64,000 nucleotides of DNA, from the NCBI RefSeq assembly GCF_000774145.1, contig NZ_KN322987.1, positions 436,756 to 500,755 on the forward strand. Reading direction: 5' to 3'. The stretch's first letter is position 1; every line of letters starts with the position of its first letter. Shown piece by piece: positions 51,783-59,167 of the stretch. This DNA is from Pseudomonas mediterranea CFBP 5447 (GTDB taxonomy: Bacteria; Pseudomonadota; Gammaproteobacteria; Pseudomonadales; Pseudomonadaceae). The notes below the pieces were generated by a model that saw only the letters and a list, made by a program, of their open reading frames with translations, was not told where the DNA came from and did no database searches. Both the position numbers and the translations under genes were made by a program.

Positions 51783-52853
51783 TCAGCCCGAAATGACCTG
51801 CGCGACCGCTTCGCCGAACGCCTGAGTGCCCAATGAGCCCCCCAGATCCGGGGTACGTTGCCGGGGATCTTTCAGGACCGTGTCGACGGCCGTGTCCATC
51901 GCCTGCCCCGCCTCGATCAATGCCGGGCGCTGATGATGCTCGCCCATCCACTGCAGCAACATGCCGACGGACAGGATCATCGACACCGGGTTGGCCTTGT
52001 CCTGCCCGGCAATGTCCGGTGCCGAACCGTGTTGTGCCTGGGCACAGCAATGGCTGTCGCTGGCCATCATCGACCCGGCAAGTCCCAGGCTGCCCGACAG
52101 TTCGCTGGCCAGGTCGCTGATGATGTCGCCATAGAAGTTGGTTGCGACCAGAACGTCAAAGCGCTCGGGATTGCGCACCAGGTGGGCCGTCGATGCGTCG
52201 ACCAGCAGGTCGTCGAGCGCAACCTCGGGGAATTCCCTGGCGACATCGCGCACACACTCCAGGAACAGGCCATCGGTCATGTGGAAGCTGTTGGCCTTGT
52301 GGATGGCGGTGACCTTTTTCCCGCGTTTCATGGCCAGTTCGAATGCCCGTCGCGCAATCCGCTCGCTGCAGTGACGGGTGATCTTGCGAGTGGACAGCGC
52401 CATGTCTGGCGTCGGCATCACTTCGCCCCAACCGCGGCTCATGTTGCGGTCCGGGTAAAAACCTTCAGTGGCTTCACGCATGATGACCAAGTCCATGGTC
52501 TTGCCTTCCTTCATATTCGAAGTCAGGAACGAACGGGTGCGTGCCGGTCGGACATTGGCATACAGGTCCAGGCCGATGCGGAAACCGGCCGAAACGTTAC
52601 GACCACCCTTTTCCGGAGCCGGGTAATCGGCGTGGGACTGGGTGCCCAGGATGATCCCGTCATAGCCCTTGGCCTTTTCCAACACTTCGTCACGCAGCGT
52701 CGTGCCGTGTTTTTCCAGGCTGGTGAAACCGACATCGTCGTAATCGAAGGTTAACCCGAGATCGAATTTCCCGTTGGCGGCCTTCAGGACCGTCATGGCT
52801 GAATTCACGATTTCAGGACCGATACCGTCACCAGGAAGCACCAAAATACGCAT
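51783..52853 (-). CDS. Isocitrate/isopropylmalate-family beta-decarboxylating dehydrogenase
   Basis: A 356-residue NAD(P)-dependent 2-hydroxy-acid oxidative decarboxylase of the LeuB/isocitrate/tartrate group. Motifs include the start LPGDGIGPEI, the substrate arginine segment ANVRPARTRSF, MREATEGFYPDRN, KANSFHMTDGLF and the metal-binding NFYGDIISDLASELSGSLGLAGS. The neighbouring aconitase implies an isocitrate-like 2-hydroxy-tricarboxylate as substrate. The ATG at 52853 has AAGGGG seven to eight bases ahead; upstream in-frame codons enter the regulatory palindrome region. Confidence 0.9.
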   Translation of the reverse strand: MRILVLPGDGIGPEIVNSAMTVLKAANGKFDLGLTFDYDDVGFTSLEKHGTTLRDEVLEKAKGYDGIILGTQSHADYPAPEKGGRNVSAGFRIGLDLYANVRPARTRSFLTSNMKEGKTMDLVIMREATEGFYPDRNMSRGWGEVMPTPDMALSTRKITRHCSERIARRAFELAMKRGKKVTAIHKANSFHMTDGLFLECVRDVAREFPEVALDDLLVDASTAHLVRNPERFDVLVATNFYGDIISDLASELSGSLGLAGSMMASDSHCCAQAQHGSAPDIAGQDKANPVSMILSVGMLLQWMGEHHQRPALIEAGQAMDTAVDTVLKDPRQRTPDLGGSLGTQAFGEAVAQVISG

Positions 52854-52990
52854 CGCTAACCCCTTGATATTTATTGATTTTAACCATCCGCGGGTCGACC
52901 CGGCAGCGGGTATGTATATCGGAATAACGAAATACAATTTACCTTATGGAAAGGTGACTCACTCCCTTCCCCCTGCCAATCGGATTATGC

Positions 52991-53053
52991 CGTGCCAAGC
53001 TCGACAGATTGCATTTTATTGCACGAATATACAATTCGTGCAACCTTGGCACG
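52991..53053. promoter_or_regulatory. Nested inverted repeats upstream of the dehydrogenase gene
   Basis: TTGCACGAAT (53019-53028) and ATTCGTGCAA (53034-53043) are a perfect 10-bp inverted pair around ATACA. They are enclosed by CGTGCCAAG (52991-52999) and CTTGGCACG (53045-53053), a perfect 9-bp pair. No T-run follows. The block sits between the GntR gene's 3' end and the dehydrogenase start 138-200 bases away, a likely cooperative operator for the tandem-helix GntR protein. Confidence 0.65.
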
Positions 53054-53078
53054 TCGTACCGTTTGAACGATGCCTGGG

Positions 53079-54071
53079 TTAGTGGGGAATCGAGGCCTCG
53101 ACGTTGCGCTGCGCATCCTGCTCTTCCCTGGCCTCTTTTTCGGTCTTCTGTCGTCCGACGACGTCAAGGTGATTGCGCAGGAAATCTGCAGCCGCTTCGC
53201 GCTCGCCGCTTTCAATGAGGTTCAGGAGTTGGATGTGTTCTTTGCACTGGGTGATCAACCGAGGCCGATCCACGTTGGCTTTGTAGGCCATGAAACGGCG
53301 CAACTGGTTTTGCCGGCGGATGGCTTCGAGAAAGAATGCATTCCCCGAACAGCGCACGATCAGTTCGTGCAATTGCGCACCAATCTGGAAAAGCTGCGAT
53401 CGCGACAGCTTGAAGATGTCGCCGTCGAGCAATCGCTGCTGCGCCTCCCGGGCCTTGGCGAAGGCCAGTTTGTCGACCACGTAACCCGGTTCGAGTATGG
53501 CGGCAGGCTCAATCGCCATACGGAAACGGTAGCTCTGGATGTGAGCCTTGGAGTCGTGCAGGAAGCTGTTGATTTCCCAGCCCTGCCCTGGCTTGCGCTC
53601 AACCATGGCTTCGTTGGCCAGGCGACTCAGGACCTTCATGAGTTGCCCACGGGGCACCTCGTACTTGCGCATCAGTTCCGCTTCAAAAAACGTCGTGGGA
53701 ATGTCGCCGCGAAGCATGTCGTCGACCACGCGCAGGTAAAAATCCTCGAACGGGTCCACCTCCAACGGCAGTTTGCCGCTGTCGATGCCGCTCGCGTCGG
53801 CCGTGAGGAAATACCCGCGATTGGGTTCCTTGACCGCGAGCCCAAGCTCGGCCAGCAAGGCGAAACCGCGCCGGATCGGCGACCGGGAAACTCCCAGTTC
53901 CTTGGCGAAGGCTTCCTCGCGCAAGGGGTCGCCGGTACGCATCGATCGAGCCCGGGCCATGTCGATGATCCTGGGCGCCAATTGCTCGGCCAGGTCTTTT
54001 TTTATCCTGGGTTTCGTTCTGGACGGATCATCCACCAGGGGCGATTCGAGAGTCGGGTCTGCTGAATTCAT
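53079..54071 (-). CDS. GntR/FCD-family regulator with two winged helices
   Basis: A 330-residue protein, longer than typical FadR/GntR-FCD regulators (about 230-260). The first winged helix (about 25-85) contains EAFAKELGVSRSPIRRGFALLAELGL. A second winged-helix-like segment (about 105-160) has AELMRKYEVPRGQLMKVLSRLANEAMVERKPGQG. A C-terminal FCD ligand domain (about 170-315) includes HELIVRCSGNAFFLEAIRRQNQL. Two DNA-binding modules per chain would suit the nested palindromes next door. It is divergent from the Asp/Glu-racemase-like gene and upstream of the dehydrogenase gene. Confidence 0.88.
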   Translation of the reverse strand: MNSADPTLESPLVDDPSRTKPRIKKDLAEQLAPRIIDMARARSMRTGDPLREEAFAKELGVSRSPIRRGFALLAELGLAVKEPNRGYFLTADASGIDSGKLPLEVDPFEDFYLRVVDDMLRGDIPTTFFEAELMRKYEVPRGQLMKVLSRLANEAMVERKPGQGWEINSFLHDSKAHIQSYRFRMAIEPAAILEPGYVVDKLAFAKAREAQQRLLDGDIFKLSRSQLFQIGAQLHELIVRCSGNAFFLEAIRRQNQLRRFMAYKANVDRPRLITQCKEHIQLLNLIESGEREAAADFLRNHLDVVGRQKTEKEAREEQDAQRNVEASIPH

Positions 54072-54232
54072 GAAAACCAGTCATCAAAAGAGAATAAGGC
54101 CAATGCAGTGGTATGGGATCGAAGGATGACGCCATAATCCGGACCTCGAAGAAAAATAACACACTCAATGCTCATCAACACGCCGCAGCGGCGCTGTGCC
54201 TGCACCGACCATTCTTGACCCAGGGAAATCCA

Positions 54233-54892
54233 ATGAAGGCCCCGCTCATCTATCTGATCCACGCCACTCCCCTGTCCATTGCGCCGATCAGCGAAGCCTT
54301 CGCGCGCCTATGGCCCGAAGCCAGGTTGGCGAATCTGCTCGAAGACTCCCTTTCCCGAGACCTGGCCGAAGCCGGTGCGCTGACCCCGGAGATGAACCAA
54401 CGCTTCCTGAAGCTCGCTGCCTACGCTTGTGAGTCAGGTGCGGATGCCATCCTGTTTACCTGCTCGGCCTTTGGCGAGGCCATCGATCAGTGCAAGCGCG
54501 CCCTGGACATTCCCGTGCTCAAGCCAAACGAAGCAATGATCGAAGAAGCGCTCCAGCGCACCGGCAAGCTGGCCCTGTTGGCGACCTTCGACGCGGCAAT
54601 TCCGTCGATGGTCGAGGAATTCAAGCACTATGCGCAGCAGCAAGGCGTAGACCTTCAGCTCGAGACCCATGTCTGCGCCGGGGCGTTTGGAGAGCTGCAG
54701 AATGGCCACAAGGATCGCCATGACCAGTTGATTGCTGAGCGTGCACGCACGATCACTGGCGGCGAGTTGCTGTGTTTCGCCCAGTTCTCGATGACCAGCG
54801 CGGCACGACAGGCCAGCCAGGCCTGTGGCCTTGACGTACTCACCACCCCCGACAGTGCTGTCCTGAAGCTGCGTCGCCTGCTGCAGGCTTGA
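54233..54892 (+). CDS. Asp/Glu racemase-family protein (racemase, isomerase or decarboxylase)
   Basis: A 219-residue member of the Asp/Glu/hydantoin-racemase superfamily. The first catalytic Cys is in ILFTCSAFG near residue 76. The second conserved motif, usually containing CT, appears as LLCFAQFSM near 180, so the second catalytic Cys may be shifted or missing. One-cysteine members include arylmalonate decarboxylase; others isomerise maleate. GGGAAATCCA precedes the ATG at 54233. It is divergent from the GntR gene, which suggests joint control. Confidence 0.82.
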   Translation: MKAPLIYLIHATPLSIAPISEAFARLWPEARLANLLEDSLSRDLAEAGALTPEMNQRFLKLAAYACESGADAILFTCSAFGEAIDQCKRALDIPVLKPNEAMIEEALQRTGKLALLATFDAAIPSMVEEFKHYAQQQGVDLQLETHVCAGAFGELQNGHKDRHDQLIAERARTITGGELLCFAQFSMTSAARQASQACGLDVLTTPDSAVLKLRRLLQA

Positions 54893-54914
54893 GGCTTGCA
54901 CCGATAGTCGCGGC

Positions 54915-55005
54915 TGTAGGAGCGAAGCTTGTTCGCGATAGCGACAGATCAGTCAACATTGTGCTGACTGGCTTACCGTAATCGCGAGCAAGCTTTGCTC
55001 CTACA
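54915..55005. repeat. REPIN
   Basis: A 25-base inverted pair (54915-54939 and 54981-55005) with core TGTAGGAGC and two mismatches, 41 bases apart. It is a third REP subfamily in this window. It lies between the racemase-like and reductase genes. Confidence 0.8.
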
Positions 55006-55159
55006 GGGTCCATGCCTGACCATTTGTAAGAAAGAGGCTTGTTTTTACGATTATTGTACTGCGTTATCTTGTAAAACAATTTCTCCTGAGGTTTATTAGG
55101 GACGGCAGCCTGAAAGGTTGCCTCGATGCTCCCTACAAAAACACAACAGGAGTTAACGC

Positions 55160-55903
55160 ATGAACAACAGAATCGCCTTCGTCACCGCCGGCATGGGAAG
55201 CCTGGGTACCGCCGTCTGCCAACGACTGGCGAGGGATGGCTTTACCGTCGTCGCGGGATGCGGTCCGGACTCCCCCCTCAAAGACACCTGGCTGAACCAA
55301 CAACAGGCACTTGGTTTTTCCTTCATCGCATCCGAAGGCAATGTCGCGGATTGGGACTCCTGCCGCCGGGCGTTCGAGGCGATCAGGAAAAACATCGGCC
55401 CTGTCGACGTTCTGATCAACAACGCCGGCACTGCCCGCAACGTCGTTTTCCAGGACATGCAGCCCAATGACTGGGCGACCGTGATCGACACCAACCTCAA
55501 CTCCCTGTTCAACGTGACCAAACAAGTCATCGATGGCATGGCCGAGCGCGGCTGGGGCCGGGTCATCAATATTTCCTCGGTCAACGCCCAGCTCGGCCAG
55601 GTGGGACAGGTCAACTACTCCACCGCCAAATCCGCCATTCGCGGTTTCACCCGGGCACTGGCGCGGGAGGTCGGCCCTCGCGGTGTCACGGTCAACACCG
55701 TATCACCCGGCTACGTCGCGACGGCAAAACTCAAGGCTGTCACCACCACTGACGTCATGGATCGCATTGTCCAGGACATCCCCTCCCGTCGCCTTGGCAC
55801 GCCACAAGAAATTGCCTCGATGTGCGCCTGGCTCGCCAGCGAGGAATCCGGTTATGCCAACGGCGCCGACTTCTCGCTCAATGGCGGTCTGCACATGAGC
55901 TGA
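55160..55903 (+). CDS. PhaB-like acetoacetyl-CoA reductase (SDR)
   Basis: A 247-residue short-chain dehydrogenase. It has the cofactor loop TAGMGSLG (9-16), NNAG (about 91-94), Ser in INISSVNAQ, and catalytic Tyr-x-x-x-Lys in VNYSTAKSAI near 152. The GQVGQVNYS context and length match PhaB-type NADPH acetoacetyl-CoA reductases. GGAG lies eight bases ahead of the ATG. It is separated from the usual pha genes and placed ahead of a citrate-type transporter, so it may reduce a 3-oxo acid from this cluster's pathway instead of serving polyester synthesis. Confidence 0.85.
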   Translation: MNNRIAFVTAGMGSLGTAVCQRLARDGFTVVAGCGPDSPLKDTWLNQQQALGFSFIASEGNVADWDSCRRAFEAIRKNIGPVDVLINNAGTARNVVFQDMQPNDWATVIDTNLNSLFNVTKQVIDGMAERGWGRVINISSVNAQLGQVGQVNYSTAKSAIRGFTRALAREVGPRGVTVNTVSPGYVATAKLKAVTTTDVMDRIVQDIPSRRLGTPQEIASMCAWLASEESGYANGADFSLNGGLHMS

Positions 55904-56018
55904 GGCTCATCCGGGCCCGGCGGCAAGCCGCTGCGTCTGACCTGTTTCCCACGGGAACCTTGATGCACCTGAGCGCTGATCCATAACAATAATTGTATTT
56001 TAGGTCAAGGTGATACAA

Positions 56019-57353
56019 ATGCTCTCACTATTCGGCTACGGCATGATCGTCACGTTCATGGCGCTGATCATGACCAAGCGATTGTCGCCCCTGGTTGCCA
56101 TGACGACAGTTCCAATCATCTTTGCGGTCATCGCCGGATTCGGTCCGGAAATGGGCGGGATGATGATCGAAGGGCTGAAGAAGGTCGCCCCCACCGCGGT
56201 CATGGTGATGTTCGCGATTCTGTATTTCGGCGTCATGTTCGATACCGGGCTGTTCGACCCGATCATTCGAAAGTTCATTGCATTGATCAATGGCGATCCG
56301 GTCAAGGCGGTGATGTTCGCCACGCTGCTGGCGGGCATGGTCTCGCTGGACGGCGACGGTTCGACGACCTACATGATCACCATCACCGCGATGCTGCCCT
56401 TGTTCAAGCGCTTGCGCCTGGACCCCTTGTGTCTCACGTGCCTGGTCATCCTGGCAGCGAGCGTGACCAACCTGTTGCCGTGGGGCGGTCCCTTGGCGCG
56501 TGCCGCGGCATCGTTGCAAGTCGATACCGCCGACCTCTTCCTGCCCTTGATTCCGGTGATGGTAGTCGCCTTCCTGGGCGTTCTCGCGCTGGCGTACTTC
56601 ATCGGTATCCGGGAGCGTCAGCGCCTGGGGACCCTGCGCCTTTCGGCGGGCGCCGCCGCCACTGTTTTCGATGACGAGAATGATGAAGGCCTGCCCACGA
56701 TGTCCGAAGAAAATGCCGAGCTGCGCCGTCCCAAGCTGTTCTGGCTGAACGCCACGCTGACGGTGGCGTTGATGGCTGGATTGGTGATGGAGTGGTTGCC
56801 GTTGTCGATCCTGTTCATGGTCGCGTTTTCCGTCGCCCTGCTGATCAACTATCCGCATATGCATGATCAGCGTCGTCGGATCTCGGCCCACGCGCCCACG
56901 GCGTTGAATCAGATCGCGATCTTCCTGGCCGCCGGCATTCTCGCCGGGATCCTTTCCGGGACCGGTATGGTCAACGCCATGTCCGCCAGCTTCCTGGCGA
57001 TGCTTCCGCAGACATGGGGCCCCTACCTGGCGCCGATTACCGCGCTGGCGAGCATCCCGGGCACGTTCTTCATGTCCAACGATGCCTTCTATTATGGCGT
57101 GCTGCCGGTGCTGGCCAAGGCTGCGGCGGCGTATGGCATTTCTCCCGCGGAAATTGGCCGGGCATCGCTGGTGGGTCAACCGGTGCACCTGCTGAGCCCG
57201 TTGGTGGCATCCACGTATCTCTTGTGCGGACTGGCCGGCGTGGAGTTCAGCGACCACCAGAAATACACCCTCAAGTGGTCGTTTGCGTTGAGTTTCCTGA
57301 TCCTGGGCGTGTGCTTGCTCTTGGGCCTATTCCCCTTCCAGGCCGGCGTGTAA
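56019..57353 (+). CDS. CitMHS-family citrate/tricarboxylate transporter
   Basis: A 444-residue inner-membrane transporter of the CitMHS family (citrate-Mg2+:H+ or similar symport). It has about 12 helices, the family motif LDGDGSTTYMITI near residue 110 and TNLLPWGGP near 150; the C-terminal half has FFMSNDAFYYGVLPVL. The ATG at 56019 is preferred over GTG at 56010, as AAGGTG is well spaced from it. It follows the PhaB-like gene by 115 bases. A terminator-like hairpin follows. It probably imports the acid that the aconitase-like and dehydrogenase enzymes use. Confidence 0.92.
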   Translation: MLSLFGYGMIVTFMALIMTKRLSPLVAMTTVPIIFAVIAGFGPEMGGMMIEGLKKVAPTAVMVMFAILYFGVMFDTGLFDPIIRKFIALINGDPVKAVMFATLLAGMVSLDGDGSTTYMITITAMLPLFKRLRLDPLCLTCLVILAASVTNLLPWGGPLARAAASLQVDTADLFLPLIPVMVVAFLGVLALAYFIGIRERQRLGTLRLSAGAAATVFDDENDEGLPTMSEENAELRRPKLFWLNATLTVALMAGLVMEWLPLSILFMVAFSVALLINYPHMHDQRRRISAHAPTALNQIAIFLAAGILAGILSGTGMVNAMSASFLAMLPQTWGPYLAPITALASIPGTFFMSNDAFYYGVLPVLAKAAAAYGISPAEIGRASLVGQPVHLLSPLVASTYLLCGLAGVEFSDHQKYTLKWSFALSFLILGVCLLLGLFPFQAGV

Positions 57354-57381
57354 GGCAAGGATCGCGTAGCGTAGGCAAACA

Positions 57382-57412
57382 AAGTCCCGGCAACGCAAAC
57401 GTACCGGGACTT
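57382..57412 (-). terminator. Bidirectional terminator-like hairpin
   Basis: AAGTCCCGG (57382-57390) and CCGGGACTT (57404-57412) pair perfectly over 13 bases between two convergent genes. T-rich sequence follows on the minus strand, which favours the MBL-fold gene, while the plus strand has only a short T pair. Confidence 0.7.
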
Positions 57413-57430
57413 CGCTGTACCACTGCTCAA

Positions 57431-58399
57431 TCAGTAATCCCAGAAAGCCGCCACCCAGCGAAACGCATCCCCCTCCACCGCCACCCTTCCCACCGAGGGA
57501 AACGGCAAATGCGTGGCGACCAGCAGTTCACCGCTCGCTGCCGCTTCCTGCATGAGCCGGACCCGAACGCGAACAGCTTCCTCGGGGTCATGTTCAAAAC
57601 CGTTGTGCCAGTCGGGATGGTCGAAGGCGACCGGGAACAGCGCGTCACCGGCGAAGGTCAGCCGCTCGCCGGCGGATGTCACATGTACCACGCTGTGCCC
57701 CGGAGTGTGTCCCCCGGTCAGCCTAGCGACCACGCCGGGTGCCACCTCATGCTCATGTTCGAACGTGCGCAGCTTGTCACCGTACACCTTCATGAACTCA
57801 TCGGCAGTGGCCCGCAGCACGTCCGGCACCGGCGACGGCATGGACGTCAGGGTGAAGTCAGGTGCCGCCCAGAATGCAACCTCGGTGGCCGCAACGTGGA
57901 TCCGCACATCCGGGCGTAGCCGGTTCTTCACCTCGTCCACCAGCAGCCCGCCGATATGGTCCATGTGCATGTGGGTGATGACCACGTCGGTTACCGCTCC
58001 CAGATCGATACCGGCGGCGGCCAGCCGCTTCGGGAACTGTCCGGCGCGTGGAAAGCCGGGAAACTGCCCGCCCAGCCCGGCGTCGACGAGTATGGTTTGC
58101 TCGCCGCTGCGCACCACCAGCACGTTCAGCGCCCAATCGAACGCATCCGGGCCCAGGAACATCTCCTTGAACCAGGCCGCGCGAGCCGCCGGATCGGCGT
58201 TGGTGGACATCGTCGTGGTCGGCAGCGGCAGCACGCCGTCGCTGACCACCAGCACGTCGATCTCTCCGACCCGCACGGCATAACGCGAAGGCACCAACTC
58301 TTCGACGTTCAATCCTGTTGGAGCCAGGCGCGTGCCCAGGGCCGGTTGACCGTTGCTTTTTTCTTCCTCGTGAGTGCGGTAGTCCAGATGCGTTGTCAT
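57431..58399 (-). CDS. MBL-fold metallo-hydrolase
   Basis: A 322-residue metallo-beta-lactamase-fold hydrolase. The zinc motif HMHMDHIGG is near residue 143, the next ligand His is in TGGHTPGHS near 230, and Asp is in FAGDALF near 252, so two zinc ions can be bound. Such proteins include lactonases that hydrolyse N-acyl-homoserine lactones, and other esterases. No signal peptide is seen. The ATG at 58399 has GGAGA seven bases ahead; a GTG six bases earlier is less well placed. It is divergent from the molybdenum hydroxylase operon. The substrate is unknown. Confidence 0.88.
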   Translation of the reverse strand: MTTHLDYRTHEEEKSNGQPALGTRLAPTGLNVEELVPSRYAVRVGEIDVLVVSDGVLPLPTTTMSTNADPAARAAWFKEMFLGPDAFDWALNVLVVRSGEQTILVDAGLGGQFPGFPRAGQFPKRLAAAGIDLGAVTDVVITHMHMDHIGGLLVDEVKNRLRPDVRIHVAATEVAFWAAPDFTLTSMPSPVPDVLRATADEFMKVYGDKLRTFEHEHEVAPGVVARLTGGHTPGHSVVHVTSAGERLTFAGDALFPVAFDHPDWHNGFEHDPEEAVRVRVRLMQEAAASGELLVATHLPFPSVGRVAVEGDAFRWVAAFWDY

Positions 58400-58681
58400 G
58401 GTCACTCTCCATCATTTGGGGATAGGAAATCCGCTGTTCCCGGGACGAGAACGACGAAATGCCTGGAGAGTGAGTGTGTGATGCGGCGAGCAGTGTCCGA
58501 TACCGTACGTGGGTATGGCGCGCATGTACCTTAGGCTGATCGATCCAAACAGAAAGATAGGAGGACAGGCCCACAAGCCAATTCGCAGGATCGGGCAATC
58601 ATCAGCCTGAATTGTGCAATGTGCCCTGCAGATTCCTTCCTATAGTTGATCGGAGCCAAACCTTGCGGAGCAGGTCCCACC

Positions 58682-59155
58682 ATGAGCGCCCTCAACATCA
58701 ATGGCCGTGAATACACGGTCGACGTCGACCCTGGCACCCCGATTCTCTGGACATTGCGTGATACGTTGGGCATGACCGGCACCAAGTTCGGCTGCGGCGC
58801 AGCCCTGTGTGGCGCGTGCACGGTCCACCTGGACGGCCAGGCCATCCGCTCCTGCGTGACGCCGATCGCCGCCGCCGAAGGCAAGAAGATCACCACCATC
58901 GAAGCCGCCACCGACGGCAGCGATCCGGTCGGCACAGCGGTGCATGAAGCCTGGGTCAAGCATGACGTCGCGCAGTGCGGCTACTGCCAGAGCGGCCAGA
59001 TCATGAGCGCGACCGCGTTCCTCAAGGCCCAACCCAAGGGCAAGCAACCCACCGCCGCCGAAATCGATTCGGCCATGGCCGGCAACCTCTGCCGCTGTGG
59101 CACCTATGCCCGTATCCGTGCTGCCGTGGCCGATGCCGCCAAAGCCCTCGCCTGA
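58682..59155 (+). CDS. Iron-sulfur subunit of a molybdenum hydroxylase (IorA/QorS type)
   Basis: A 157-residue small subunit that carries electrons from the molybdenum centre. The plant-type [2Fe-2S] cluster ligands are Cys38, Cys43, Cys46 and Cys58 in FGCGAALCGACTVHLDG...SC. The second cluster uses Cys99, Cys102, Cys137 and Cys139 in QCGYCQSGQ and LCRCGTY. All eight are present. It precedes the large subunit by 12 bases. This two-subunit arrangement without a FAD subunit is that of isoquinoline 1-oxidoreductase and membrane-linked aldehyde dehydrogenases. Confidence 0.95.
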   Translation: MSALNINGREYTVDVDPGTPILWTLRDTLGMTGTKFGCGAALCGACTVHLDGQAIRSCVTPIAAAEGKKITTIEAATDGSDPVGTAVHEAWVKHDVAQCGYCQSGQIMSATAFLKAQPKGKQPTAAEIDSAMAGNLCRCGTYARIRAAVADAAKALA

Positions 59156-59167
59156 CCGGAGTACGCC

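Noticed and set aside
53041..53060. Sigma-54 promoter in TTGGCACG near the GntR gene
   Set aside because: The -24 part fits, but no GC follows at the required distance; the sequence is better explained as an arm of the outer inverted repeat.
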